From Bacteroidota bacterium (GTDB taxonomy: Bacteria > Bacteroidota > Bacteroidia > AKYH767-A > OLB10): 49,326 nt of DNA. A program made the position numbers and the translations under genes. The stretch spans positions 1-49,326 of the forward strand of contig JAHEMF010000016.1 of assembly GCA_024643795.1 (NCBI GenBank), written 5' to 3'. Below the pieces are notes generated by a model. It was not told where the DNA came from. It worked only from the letters and a program-made list of their open reading frames with translations, and ran no database searches. Positions 1-8,817 of this stretch are shown piece by piece; the stretch's first letter is position 1, and each line of letters starts with the position of its first letter.

Positions 1-2
1 AA

Positions 3-1223
3 CCTTTTACTTTCTTAAGGACGCTGGGAAAGCAAAAGGTTGTATTACATGAATATATGCCGAAAAAGGACCTCACCAACTTTTTTAACCCGATAAAAAA
101 GTTTACTCAGCAGCCGTTTCAGCCCTATAATGTGGTCATTCTGATACTGGAAAGTTTTTCAACCGAGTACATTGGATATTATAATGAGGGTGTGGGGTAT
201 ACTCCTTTTCTGGATTCACTTCTGGCCCACTCCTATACTTTCAACAACTCATTTGCCAATGCCAAGCGTTCCATCGACGGGCTGCCTGCTATCTCATCAT
301 CATTACCGGCATTGTTACCTGAGTCTTATATAACATCTGTATACAGTGGCAATAAGCTTTCCGGTATTGCTGGCTATCTGGATGAGAAAGGATATGAATC
401 GTCGTTCTTCCATGGAGGTAACAATGGAACCATGGGCTTCGACAATTTCACCCTCACAACCGGATTTAAAAATTATTATGGAAGAAGTGAATGCAAAGAA
501 TGCCGTTACGACGGACAGTGGGGAATTTATGATGATGATTTCTATAACTTCTTCATCAGTAAAATGAATACCATGCACCAACCGTTTGTAAATTGTTTCT
601 TCAGCTTATCGTCGCATCACCCATACAACATACCACCTGATCTTGCAGCTTCCTTCCCTTCTGATGAATCACCACTGTACCGAAGCATCCGGTATGCCGA
701 CTATTCATTGGGTAACTTTTTCAAAAATGCTTCTCAAACCAATTGGTACAGTAACACTTTATTTGTGATCACTGCCGATCATACAGGGCCTTCATCCAAT
801 ACCCGCTACAATAACCCAGTAGGAGCCTTCAGAGTGCCTGTTGCTTACTTTATGCCTTCTGTGCTTGAACCACAACAAAGTAACACCATAACCCAACAAT
901 GCGATATTGTACCCAGTATATTAGATCTGCTGAACTTTGACAAGCACTTTGTAGCTTATGGAAACAGCGTATTCAACACAAATACTCCCAAATTCTCTGT
1001 AAATTATAACGGTAATACTTTCCAGTGTATTAATGATAAATTTGTTGTTCAGTTCGATGGCGAAAGTGTTACCGGAGTCTATGATCTGAAAACTGACACC
1101 GATCTGAAAAATAATATTTATTCTGCAAACGATCCTGAACAGGTCCTGCTGATCAAGAGTATGAAATCATTTTTGCAGCAATTCAATGCTGCAATGGATA
1201 AAAACCAACTGACGCCGAGGTAA
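3..1223 (+). CDS. LTA synthase/sulfatase-family phosphoglycerol transferase, 5'-truncated by window edge
   Basis: The frame is open to the left edge, so the methionine at 57 is internal and the gene begins outside the window; only the extracytoplasmic catalytic domain is visible. Seen: the family opening NVVILILESFSTEY, then FANAKRSIDGLPAI, where LtaS-type enzymes carry their nucleophile (Ser here rather than Thr), and the late metal-binding VITADHTG motif. Family knowledge: such alkaline-phosphatase-superfamily enzymes move glycerophosphate or a related group from a lipid, usually phosphatidylglycerol, onto a polymer or glycan and leave diacylglycerol. The missing N-terminus would hold about five membrane segments. 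The next gene starts one base after the stop and encodes a diacylglycerol kinase, which suits DAG recycling. The acceptor in this Gram-negative organism is unknown. Confidence 0.85.
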   Translation, partial: PFTFLRTLGKQKVVLHEYMPKKDLTNFFNPIKKFTQQPFQPYNVVILILESFSTEYIGYYNEGVGYTPFLDSLLAHSYTFNNSFANAKRSIDGLPAISSSLPALLPESYITSVYSGNKLSGIAGYLDEKGYESSFFHGGNNGTMGFDNFTLTTGFKNYYGRSECKECRYDGQWGIYDDDFYNFFISKMNTMHQPFVNCFFSLSSHHPYNIPPDLAASFPSDESPLYRSIRYADYSLGNFFKNASQTNWYSNTLFVITADHTGPSSNTRYNNPVGAFRVPVAYFMPSVLEPQQSNTITQQCDIVPSILDLLNFDKHFVAYGNSVFNTNTPKFSVNYNGNTFQCINDKFVVQFDGESVTGVYDLKTDTDLKNNIYSANDPEQVLLIKSMKSFLQQFNAAMDKNQLTPR

Positions 1224-1224
1224 G

Positions 1225-2160
1225 ATGAATCTCACTTATTTATTTATTGTGAACCCTGTGGCTGGGCTGGGCAGAAATCATCTGATCGAGGATATGATAC
1301 ATGGCTGCGCCCGCACTTGTGGTTGTGATGCTGAAATTATTTATACAAAGGGTCCGGGGCATGCTGCCGAAATTGCTCAAAAGGCTGTGGAAGAAATGCG
1401 AGCTACAGTAGTGGTGGTTGGAGGTGATGGTACAGTTAATGAAGTTGCTGCTGTTACCATGAGAACAGGAACTGCACTTGGAATAGTTCCAGGTGGCTCG
1501 GGGAACGGCCTTGCACGACACTATGGAATTTCTATGAAACCATACAACGCCATCCATACCGCACTGCTGCGAAATGCTGTGATACAGGATGCCGCTTCTA
1601 TTAATGACATGGTATCTTTCAACGTTAGTGGCATAGGGCTGGATGCTTTGATAGCACATAAATTTGATTCTGCAAAAACAAGAGGATTTAACACTTATAT
1701 GAAGATCCTGTTGAAAGAGTTACCCGGAAGAAAAGTATTTCATTTGGATGTTGAAACTGACCAGGGAAGCAATTCAGGGGAGTACCTGCTTACTTCTATT
1801 TGCACTGCATCGCAATTTGGTAACAATGCAGTTATCAATCCACATGGTAGTCCTTTCGACGGACTTGCAGACCTGGTGATGGTAAAAGATGTACCTTTTT
1901 ACGGAGTACCTTCTATGTTATACAGAGCCTTCTATGGTGATTTTTCAAGATCACGGTATGTGACCACACGATCATTCAAATGGTGCAACATAAAAAGCGA
2001 AACAGCCCTGCCACTTCACATCGATGGTGAAGTTCGTGGGTTCCATCACGAATTTAAAATACAATCATTACCCAGAAGTCTTTACATAATAGTACCCAAA
2101 CATGTCACACAAAAACAAGAAAAGAGACGGTATCGTTTACAGCACGAATCCGGATTTTGA
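1225..2160 (+). CDS. Diacylglycerol/lipid kinase (DagK/YegS/BmrU family)
   Basis: 311 residues, normal for the family. The N-terminus reads FIVNPVAGLGR, followed by the nucleotide-binding VVGGDGTVNEV at about residues 71-81 and the GIVPGGSGNGLARH loop near residue 95, all diagnostic of DAGK-catalytic proteins. It probably phosphorylates diacylglycerol to phosphatidic acid at the inner face of the cytoplasmic membrane, although sphingosine or other lipid substrates cannot be excluded. Only one base separates it from the upstream LTA-synthase-like gene, implying translational coupling. Its last 20 residues, after the usual family end near IIVPK, are encoded in the same DNA as the start of the following SUI1 gene in another frame. 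Confidence 0.92.
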   Translation: MNLTYLFIVNPVAGLGRNHLIEDMIHGCARTCGCDAEIIYTKGPGHAAEIAQKAVEEMRATVVVVGGDGTVNEVAAVTMRTGTALGIVPGGSGNGLARHYGISMKPYNAIHTALLRNAVIQDAASINDMVSFNVSGIGLDALIAHKFDSAKTRGFNTYMKILLKELPGRKVFHLDVETDQGSNSGEYLLTSICTASQFGNNAVINPHGSPFDGLADLVMVKDVPFYGVPSMLYRAFYGDFSRSRYVTTRSFKWCNIKSETALPLHIDGEVRGFHHEFKIQSLPRSLYIIVPKHVTQKQEKRRYRLQHESGF

Positions 2161-2449
2161 TCCTGATGCTTCAAAGAATAATGATGGTGAAGAGGTACTA
2201 GCACCTAATCAACAGCAGCTGCGCATCTGGCTGGAAACCAACCACCGTGGTGGTAAAAAAGCCAGTGTGATCAAAGGTTTTGTTGGTCCTGAGTCTGAAT
2301 TGCTCACACTGGGCAAAGAATTGAAATCGTCTATGGGTACCGGTGGCTCTGTCAAGGACGGTGAAATCATCATACAAGGCGACTTCAGAGACCGGATTCT
2401 TGAGTTCCTGACAAAAAAAGGATACAAAGCAAAAAAAGCCGGAGGGTAA
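2102..2449 (+). CDS. SUI1/eIF1-like translation factor (YciH family)
   Basis: 115 residues. An acidic, poorly conserved N-terminus (about 35 residues) precedes a SUI1 domain recognised by LETNHRGGKKASVIKGF, then a gap-and-helix region and the signature TGGSVKDGEIIIQGDFRD. Members resemble eukaryotic eIF1 and Escherichia coli YciH, which affects start-site fidelity; the role in Bacteroidota is not established. The ATG at 2102 lies 59 bases inside the lipid kinase gene in a different frame. The overlap is long, but the residues after this start (SHKNKKRDGIVYST) look like a normal family N-terminus, so I accept it. The next methionine is too far inside the domain. Confidence 0.88.
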   Translation: MSHKNKKRDGIVYSTNPDFDPDASKNNDGEEVLAPNQQQLRIWLETNHRGGKKASVIKGFVGPESELLTLGKELKSSMGTGGSVKDGEIIIQGDFRDRILEFLTKKGYKAKKAGG

Positions 2450-2475
2450 TTATCTTACATGTAGAGTTTATGTTG

Positions 2476-3621
2476 TCAAACAACTGACCTTACCTTCGCA
2501 CCCTCTATCACTCTTTTATAATACTCCTCATATTTCGGCATAATAACGTTTATATCGAACCGTGAGGCCTGCATGAGTGCGTTCATCTTGAATCGGGCAA
2601 GTTTGCTTTCATCGGTAAGCAGGTCTATTGCATGAGCTGCCATATCATCCACATCACCTACATCACTCAGGTAGCCTGTTTCACCGTGAATATTAAGCTC
2701 CGGCATTCCGCCGGAATTGGTTGATATCACCGGCACCTGACAAGCCATGGCCTCCAGCGCAGCAAGTCCGAAACTTTCGGTCTCTGATGGCATAATGAAC
2801 AGGTCACAGACAGAAAGTATCTCTTCAATAGCCTCCTGCTTACCTAAGAATCGTATGGAATCACAGCTGGCAAGTTCGCGGCATAATTTTTCAATGGCCG
2901 GGCGTTCCGGACCATCACCTATCAGCAGCAGCTTGGCAGGTATCTTTGTAATAATCTTCTCAAAAACCTTAACTACATCATCCACACGTTTTACCTTTCT
3001 GAAATTTGAAGTGTGAACAATCAGTTTTTCACCTGCAGGAGCTATAGCTTGCCTGAAATGGTCTTTGGGTTGTTTTGAAAAACGCTTCAGGTCAATGAAA
3101 TTATATATGACCTCTATGTCTTTGGTGATGGGGAAATTCTTGTAGGTATCGTCTTTTAAACTTTGAGAAACTGCGGTTATTCCATCTGAGTTATTGATGG
3201 CAAAGGTCACCACCGGTTCATACGACTGGTCTTTCCCCACAAGGGTAATATCTGTACCATGCAGCGTAGTAACAACCGGAATACTTATGTTCCATGTTTT
3301 TAAAATTTGCTTGGCCATCCATGCTGCAGAGGCGTGAGGTATAGCATAATGCACGTGCAATATATCAAGCTGCTCATATCGAACCACATCCACCAATTTG
3401 CTGGTTAGTGCACTTTCGTATGGTGCATATTCAAATAACGGGTAATTATTCAGAGTGACTTCGTGATATGATATGTTTTCGTGGAAATGATCCAGCCTGA
3501 ATGGCTGTCTGTAGGTGATAAAATGCACCGAATGACCTTTATCGGCCATAGCCTTTCCCAACTCGGTGGCAACCACTCCACTCCCCCCGAATGTGGGGTA
3601 GCATACTATTCCAATCTTCAT
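2476..3621 (-). CDS. bshA: N-acetyl-alpha-D-glucosaminyl L-malate synthase BshA
   Basis: 381 residues, a full-length GT4 glycosyltransferase. The opening KIGIVCYPTFGGSGVVATELG, the HVHYAIPHA segment, TTLHGTDITLVG and the C-terminal PSETESFGLAALEAMA with its E-x7-E pattern are characteristic of BshA. It joins UDP-GlcNAc and L-malate in the first step of bacillithiol synthesis, so the cell probably uses bacillithiol as its low-molecular-weight thiol. bshB and bshC are not in the window. The gene follows the GH3/beta-lactamase fusion on the same strand with a gap of 36 bases and may be co-transcribed. Its 3' end faces the SUI1 gene, with 26 bases between the two stops. Confidence 0.93.
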   Translation of the reverse strand: MKIGIVCYPTFGGSGVVATELGKAMADKGHSVHFITYRQPFRLDHFHENISYHEVTLNNYPLFEYAPYESALTSKLVDVVRYEQLDILHVHYAIPHASAAWMAKQILKTWNISIPVVTTLHGTDITLVGKDQSYEPVVTFAINNSDGITAVSQSLKDDTYKNFPITKDIEVIYNFIDLKRFSKQPKDHFRQAIAPAGEKLIVHTSNFRKVKRVDDVVKVFEKIITKIPAKLLLIGDGPERPAIEKLCRELASCDSIRFLGKQEAIEEILSVCDLFIMPSETESFGLAALEAMACQVPVISTNSGGMPELNIHGETGYLSDVGDVDDMAAHAIDLLTDESKLARFKMNALMQASRFDINVIMPKYEEYYKRVIEGAKVRSVV

Positions 3622-3657
3622 CAGGTTTTATTTATGACTAAACTACAGATAATACGC

Positions 3658-6618
3658 CTATTTGTTTTGCAGCAACTGATAAAATTGCTCCATAACATCG
3701 GTGCGGACGTTCATTTTAGCCAGTTTGTTATTCCGGGCAGTGGGGTAAACCCTGTTAGACAGGAATATATACACCATATCATACTCGGGATCGGCCCAGG
3801 CACAGGTGCCTGTAAAGCCTGAATGTCCAAATGCTCTGTCGCTGGCAGAAATACCGGTGGGCCCATCGGGTGTGCGTATCAGTTCCGGCTTATCAAACAC
3901 TAATCCCCTCCTGTTGAACGAGCCGTCATAATATTTGCTAGTGAATTTCTTTACCGTCTTTGCATCAATATAACGACGTCCGCCATAAGTTCCTTCGTTA
4001 AGCAACATCTGCATGATTACCGCCAGACTGTTGGCATCACAAAAAATTCCTGCATGACCCCCCATGCCTCCCATAAGTGCTGCCACCGGATCGTGAACAT
4101 AACCCTGTAACAATTCACACCGTAACACTGAGTCGTATTCGGTAGGCACTACCTGGTCAATCGGGAACTTTACAACCGGACTGCGTTCGATACGATAGAG
4201 ACCCAAAGGGTGATAAAAATTATTTTCTACATATTCATACAGTGTTTGTCCACTCACACGTTCAATAAGTTTTTGCATCATTATCATTCCCAGGTCAGAA
4301 TACAGATAACTTCCGGATTGAGTAACATCTGATTCTATAACCGCATTCCATATTTGTTCCTGATAAGAATCTTTTATGAAGTAACAACTCGTCACCTGTG
4401 TTGAATATCCTGTTGTAGGAAAGTCCTTCAAGATGGTAGTGTCAGGCAATCCATCAGCAAGCAGGTCTTTTACAAGCGATATTCCGGCTTTTAGTCCGGC
4501 ATTATGAGTAAGTATATCTGCTATGATCAGATTTTTCTTGTTACTATGTTTTAATTCAGGCAAGTATCTGGAAATTTTCTTTTCTACATCCAGTTTTCCA
4601 TCATCAACCAGTTTCATAAGCGCTATTCCGGTTGCTGCTATCTTTGTTATAGAAGCTATGTCGTAAAGGTCTGTTTCCCTTACGGGGATGGTTTTATCAT
4701 ACGTATGGTAACCATAGCTGCGGTTAAAGATCACCTTCCCTTTATGAGCCATCAGCACCCGGCAACCCGGCATGGCCGAAGTATCGAGAGCATGTTGAAT
4801 GATGGAATCAACTCTTGAAAGTTGTGTTCGAGTGATGCCATCTTCTTCCGGCAACTCAAATGAAAGCCTGTCGAGTGTTTCTGATTTATTGATCCCTGCA
4901 CCTACTTTCAGTCCTTCATATGGCGAAACCGGTAAATTGCCACTGAATGGAATAGCACCAAAAACGGCCTGGGCAGTAAAATACTGAGGCCATCCTGTAT
5001 CTTCATAAGCTATCACAAAGGCATCCGATTTGTTCATATCGGGTAACCGTGTTAGGGTATATGCATTTCCAAACATCACAACCACCAGCTTTACTTTGTC
5101 GTGCAAATTAAGGATGAGTTCATTCACCTTGTCGGATATACCATAGTTGGAAGTAGCTTGTGTGGAAGTATTATGAATACTCAATATCACATATTCGTAC
5201 CGTGATAATGAAGAGATCAGACTATCAGTCAGCGAACTTTCAGGTTCTCTATCACATCTGAAAAGTGAAACAGGAGCATAATTCAGCAGCATCCGCTGAA
5301 ATGGATTTGCCAAGGTATCGTTTATCACCAGCGATGCAATTCCCTTACGGGGATAATCCTCAATAGGCAATGTATTTTTGCGGTTCAGCAACAATGTTGT
5401 TGCATCCCTGTAAAGAGCCGATGAAAGATATTCTCCATTCTCATACAAGGATCCCTGTTTAACATCAGCAGCCTTTAACTCAGTAGGTGCTGCAACTATA
5501 TATTTGTATTTAGCCTGCAATATTTTAGTAACACTGTGATTGATCCTTTCTTGTGTGATCCTTCCATCGGCCACCGCTGCTATTATGCTATCAATAGCAA
5601 GCTTTACATTGCCTGAAAACAACAACACATCATTACCCGCCTGAATGGCTTTCACTTCAATTGTGCCCGGTGCAAAATTTGCCGCAACTCCTTTCATATT
5701 CAGAGCATCAGTGAAGATGAGACCTTTAAAACCCAGCTTCTGCTGCAATAGGGTATCGGTCATTTCCGGAGACAGCGATGCCGGCACTTTGTCGCCCTGA
5801 ATAAGGCGTGGTAAACTAATATGAGCCACCATCACCGATGCCACACCTGATTGGAAGATCTGTTTGAACGGATAGAGTTCTGTTGCATCCAGCGAATCCA
5901 GTGAACGATCAAGTACAGGGAGTTCCTGATGTGAGTCGGTATCAGTATTTCCGTGACCAGGAAAGTGTTTGGCACATGCCATAACTCCTTCATCCTGCAT
6001 TCCTTTCATGTAACTTATTGACAAGCGGGCCACTGCCTCTTTGTCCTCTCCGAACGACCTGCTGTTGATCACCGGATTTTTAGGATTGTTATTGATATCC
6101 ACCACCGGAGCGAAGTTTACATGAATGCCCATTGTCTTGCACTCTTTACCCACTTGCCTGCCCATACGGTATATCATGGAATCATTTCCATTAGCACCAA
6201 GGGTCATTTGCCGGGGGTAGCGTATTGTGCTGTCAAGGCGCATGGATATGCCCCATTCGCCATCTATGCCTATCATCAAGGGCACCCGGGCATTTTTTTG
6301 AAAACCGGCATTCATCCGCTGCTGCCTTTCAGGACCGCCCTGAAAAAAAATAACACCTCCCACCTTTTGCTCCCTGATGAATGAAAGCACTTCCTGCTCA
6401 TGGTCGGCATTTTTGTTGGAATAGGCTTCAACCATGAACAGTTGACCGACCTTTTCCTCCAGGGTAAGCGTTGAAAGGACTGAGTCGGCCCAGGAAATGG
6501 CTTCACCATCCTCTCCTGCTGCAGGCACAACGGCTACGGCCTCAGGAAGGGATGTAATTCCCGTAAAATGGTAAAGGAAAATGCCAAAGCAGGCGAAATA
6601 CCTGATATACTGCTTCAT
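3658..6618 (-). CDS. Secreted GH3 (NagZ-type) glycosidase fused to serine beta-lactamase-like domain
   Basis: About 986 residues using the ATG at 6618, which directly precedes a hydrophobic signal peptide (KQYIRYFACFGIFLY); the longer frame only adds polar sequence. Domain order: signal peptide; GH3 N-terminal barrel with the NagZ signature KHFPGHGNTDTDSH and nucleophile segment GLIFTDALNMKG; a GH3 C-terminal sandwich; then from about residue 590 a class C beta-lactamase/DD-peptidase-like domain with SxxK (ASITK), YSD (YLYSDLG) and HxG (FGHSGFTG). Probably an exported beta-N-acetylglucosaminidase acting on peptidoglycan or GlcNAc glycans, joined to a serine hydrolase that may act on the peptide or an ester. 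Such fusions are known in Bacteroidota; the substrate is not proven. It lies just upstream of bshA. Confidence 0.9.
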   Translation of the reverse strand: MKQYIRYFACFGIFLYHFTGITSLPEAVAVVPAAGEDGEAISWADSVLSTLTLEEKVGQLFMVEAYSNKNADHEQEVLSFIREQKVGGVIFFQGGPERQQRMNAGFQKNARVPLMIGIDGEWGISMRLDSTIRYPRQMTLGANGNDSMIYRMGRQVGKECKTMGIHVNFAPVVDINNNPKNPVINSRSFGEDKEAVARLSISYMKGMQDEGVMACAKHFPGHGNTDTDSHQELPVLDRSLDSLDATELYPFKQIFQSGVASVMVAHISLPRLIQGDKVPASLSPEMTDTLLQQKLGFKGLIFTDALNMKGVAANFAPGTIEVKAIQAGNDVLLFSGNVKLAIDSIIAAVADGRITQERINHSVTKILQAKYKYIVAAPTELKAADVKQGSLYENGEYLSSALYRDATTLLLNRKNTLPIEDYPRKGIASLVINDTLANPFQRMLLNYAPVSLFRCDREPESSLTDSLISSLSRYEYVILSIHNTSTQATSNYGISDKVNELILNLHDKVKLVVVMFGNAYTLTRLPDMNKSDAFVIAYEDTGWPQYFTAQAVFGAIPFSGNLPVSPYEGLKVGAGINKSETLDRLSFELPEEDGITRTQLSRVDSIIQHALDTSAMPGCRVLMAHKGKVIFNRSYGYHTYDKTIPVRETDLYDIASITKIAATGIALMKLVDDGKLDVEKKISRYLPELKHSNKKNLIIADILTHNAGLKAGISLVKDLLADGLPDTTILKDFPTTGYSTQVTSCYFIKDSYQEQIWNAVIESDVTQSGSYLYSDLGMIMMQKLIERVSGQTLYEYVENNFYHPLGLYRIERSPVVKFPIDQVVPTEYDSVLRCELLQGYVHDPVAALMGGMGGHAGIFCDANSLAVIMQMLLNEGTYGGRRYIDAKTVKKFTSKYYDGSFNRRGLVFDKPELIRTPDGPTGISASDRAFGHSGFTGTCAWADPEYDMVYIFLSNRVYPTARNNKLAKMNVRTDVMEQFYQLLQNK

Positions 6619-6715
6619 TGGCCTCAAAATAACAACATTTGTTTGATGAGTAGTGGTATCCACATTAACGGATAATCAACGTTATTATTAACAAAAGACA
6701 CTCTTTTAAAATCGA

Positions 6716-6723
6716 TACCTTTG
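6716..6723 (+). promoter_or_regulatory. Bacteroidota -7 element TACCTTTG
   Basis: TACCTTTG followed by CG matches the TAnnTTTG -7 consensus and ends 25 bases before the ATG of the small membrane protein that begins the mutL cluster. There is no clear TTG at the expected upstream distance, so only the -7 half is well supported. Confidence 0.6.
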
Positions 6724-6748
6724 CGATTAGACGTCAATCGCTTATCTG

Positions 6749-7018
6749 ATGAAGTTTCCATCCTTTTTTAAACCGCCTGGCCATAGGGTATTTGAATTCA
6801 AACCCCGCTACTACGATCCTAATAAGGAACGGCGTGAGCGGGCGGGTGCACCCTCGTATGGTTCTATGAGTCCGGCCGAGAGAGCCAAAGAAAGGATACG
6901 CGACCATTATAGCAACCGCAAAAAACACATCGATAACGGCGGCGAACGAAAAAGTATCATCCGTGTTATACTTATCGCATTTGTAATCTCAATTTTAATC
7001 TACTGGATCTTTGTCTGA
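6749..7018 (+). CDS. Small single-pass membrane protein upstream of mutL
   Basis: 89 residues. The first 65 are basic and polar (FEFKPRYYDPNKERRER, SPAERAKERIRDHY); the last 20 or so form a single hydrophobic helix (VILIAFVISILIYWIFV), so this is a tail-anchored or C-terminally anchored cytoplasmic protein. I do not recognise a named family with certainty; small proteins of this design with a PRYYD stretch occur beside mutL in other Bacteroidota as I recall, which argues that it is real. It has a good -7 promoter element upstream and sits 19 bases before mutL, so it probably leads that operon. Function unknown. Confidence 0.8.
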   Translation: MKFPSFFKPPGHRVFEFKPRYYDPNKERRERAGAPSYGSMSPAERAKERIRDHYSNRKKHIDNGGERKSIIRVILIAFVISILIYWIFV

Positions 7019-7037
7019 TCTATTATCATAAAACTTC

Positions 7038-8804
7038 ATGCCTGATATCATTCGCTTACTTCCTGATTCCGTTGCTAACCAGATCGCTGCCGGTGAGGTT
7101 ATTCAGCGTCCGGCGTCTGCTGTGAAGGAGCTCTTGGAGAATGCTGTTGATGCAGGAGCCATCAACATAACCCTCATTGTAAAAGATGCAGGAAAGTCAC
7201 TCATTCAGGTGGTAGACAATGGCAGTGGTATGAGCTATTCTGATGCACGCATGAGTTTTGAACGGCATGCCACATCCAAGATATCTCTGGCAGAAGATCT
7301 ATTTAAGATACGATCAAAAGGTTTCCGGGGCGAAGCACTAGCCTCCATAGCTGCAATAGCTCAGGTTGAAGTTAAAACCCGTAAGCCGGAGGAAGAAACC
7401 GGTACGCTAGTGACCATTGAAGGCAGTACGGTATCACAACATGAGATCACAGCTTGCAATGCCGGAACGTCGGTGTCAGTTAAAAATCTCTTTTTCAATA
7501 TCCCGGCACGTCGGAACTTTTTAAAATCAAACGCATCGGAAACGAAACATATTCTTGATGAGTTTAACAGAGTGGCTTTGGCGCACCCTGAGATCGCTAT
7601 GTCGCTGGTGCAGGATGGATTGGAAGTTTTCCGTTTGCAGTCGGGTAACCTCAGGCAAAGGATAACAGCTCTCATGGGCAACAACTATAATGAACGGCTA
7701 GTTCCGGTGCAGGAAGAAACCACCATTGTATCGGTAGAAGGATTTATAGGTAAACCCGAATTTGCAAGGAAGTCGAGAGGAGAACAATTCTTTTTTGTGA
7801 ACCGCAGATATATACGCGATGCTTACCTCAACCATGCTGTTGTTAATGCTTTCGAAGGACTTTTACCCCAGGGTTGTTTCCCTTCCTATTTTATCATGAT
7901 CAATATCGATCCTTCAAAGATCGATGTCAATATTCATCCTACTAAAACAGAGATCAAATTTGATGATGAACGAGCCATTTACTCCATCATCAGAGCTTCG
8001 GTGAAACGAGCATTGGGTAAGTTTGCAGTGGCTCCTTCTCTTGACTTCGATCAGGAGCATGCTTTTTCTATCCCTGTGAGTATGTACTCAAAACCACCGT
8101 CAGCTCCAAAGATCAATGTAAACCCTGGCTACAACCCTTTTAAGGAATCCGCACACAACCCTGCACCTTCTTCGCAGGCTGGCAGAAGCCAACTTTTTGA
8201 AATGCGTCAGGACGAAGACATTTCACGTTTAAAAGTTGCAGGTCAGATCGGCCTCAGCTTTATTCTATGTTTTAACGATAAGGAAGCCATACTTATTGAC
8301 CAACAATCGGCTCACGAACGCATATTGTATGAAGAGTTCAAGGTGCGTTTCGAAAAAAGTCAGTCGGTATCGCAACAAGATCTCTTTCCTGTTGTGATGG
8401 AATTCAGCCATTCTGACTTTGAACAGATCCGTGAACTTATGCCCGACCTACGTAAGTCAGGGTTCGACATGGATGAATTTGGCAGGAATACCGTTGTTAT
8501 ATCCGGATTACCGCCCGGTGTTAACAAAGGTTCTGAAAAACGTATCATTGAAGAGATACTGGAAGGTTTTAAAAACAATGTACCCGGCAATGATATAAAT
8601 CCCAGAGAAAAATTGTTAAGAAGTCTGGTCACTGCTATTGCCGTAAAATCCGGTCAAAAGCTTGATGAGCGCGAGATGCAGTTGATAGCCGATAAACTAC
8701 GCCATTGTTCACAACCAAATTTTAACTTCACCGGCAAAGCAACTTTCGTTACTTTAGCACCCGACGTGGTTGCCAATCTTTTTAAACAGCGATCATTAAA
8801 GTAG
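7038..8804 (+). CDS. mutL: DNA mismatch repair protein MutL
   Basis: 588 residues. The GHKL ATPase half is complete: ELLENAVDAGA, VVDNGSGM, HATSKI and FRGEALASIAAIA in the first 105 residues, then the transducer domain with HPTKTEIKF. It couples MutS mismatch recognition to downstream repair. In the C-terminal dimerisation domain the endonuclease motif usually written DQHA-x2-E-x4-E reads DQQSAHERILYE (from D421), so the histidine is Gln; the late CPHGRP-type metal motif is replaced around residues 563-569 by NFTGKAT. The nicking site therefore looks degenerate. It is followed by two rhomboid genes, with 13 bases to the first. Confidence 0.95.
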   Translation: MPDIIRLLPDSVANQIAAGEVIQRPASAVKELLENAVDAGAINITLIVKDAGKSLIQVVDNGSGMSYSDARMSFERHATSKISLAEDLFKIRSKGFRGEALASIAAIAQVEVKTRKPEEETGTLVTIEGSTVSQHEITACNAGTSVSVKNLFFNIPARRNFLKSNASETKHILDEFNRVALAHPEIAMSLVQDGLEVFRLQSGNLRQRITALMGNNYNERLVPVQEETTIVSVEGFIGKPEFARKSRGEQFFFVNRRYIRDAYLNHAVVNAFEGLLPQGCFPSYFIMINIDPSKIDVNIHPTKTEIKFDDERAIYSIIRASVKRALGKFAVAPSLDFDQEHAFSIPVSMYSKPPSAPKINVNPGYNPFKESAHNPAPSSQAGRSQLFEMRQDEDISRLKVAGQIGLSFILCFNDKEAILIDQQSAHERILYEEFKVRFEKSQSVSQQDLFPVVMEFSHSDFEQIRELMPDLRKSGFDMDEFGRNTVVISGLPPGVNKGSEKRIIEEILEGFKNNVPGNDINPREKLLRSLVTAIAVKSGQKLDEREMQLIADKLRHCSQPNFNFTGKATFVTLAPDVVANLFKQRSLK

Positions 8805-8817
8805 CCACTATCAGAAT

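Noticed and set aside
1240-1659. Minus-strand open frame inside the lipid kinase gene, and many similar antisense frames
   Set aside because: These mirror real genes in other frames, have no family motifs and no promoter; treated as shadows.
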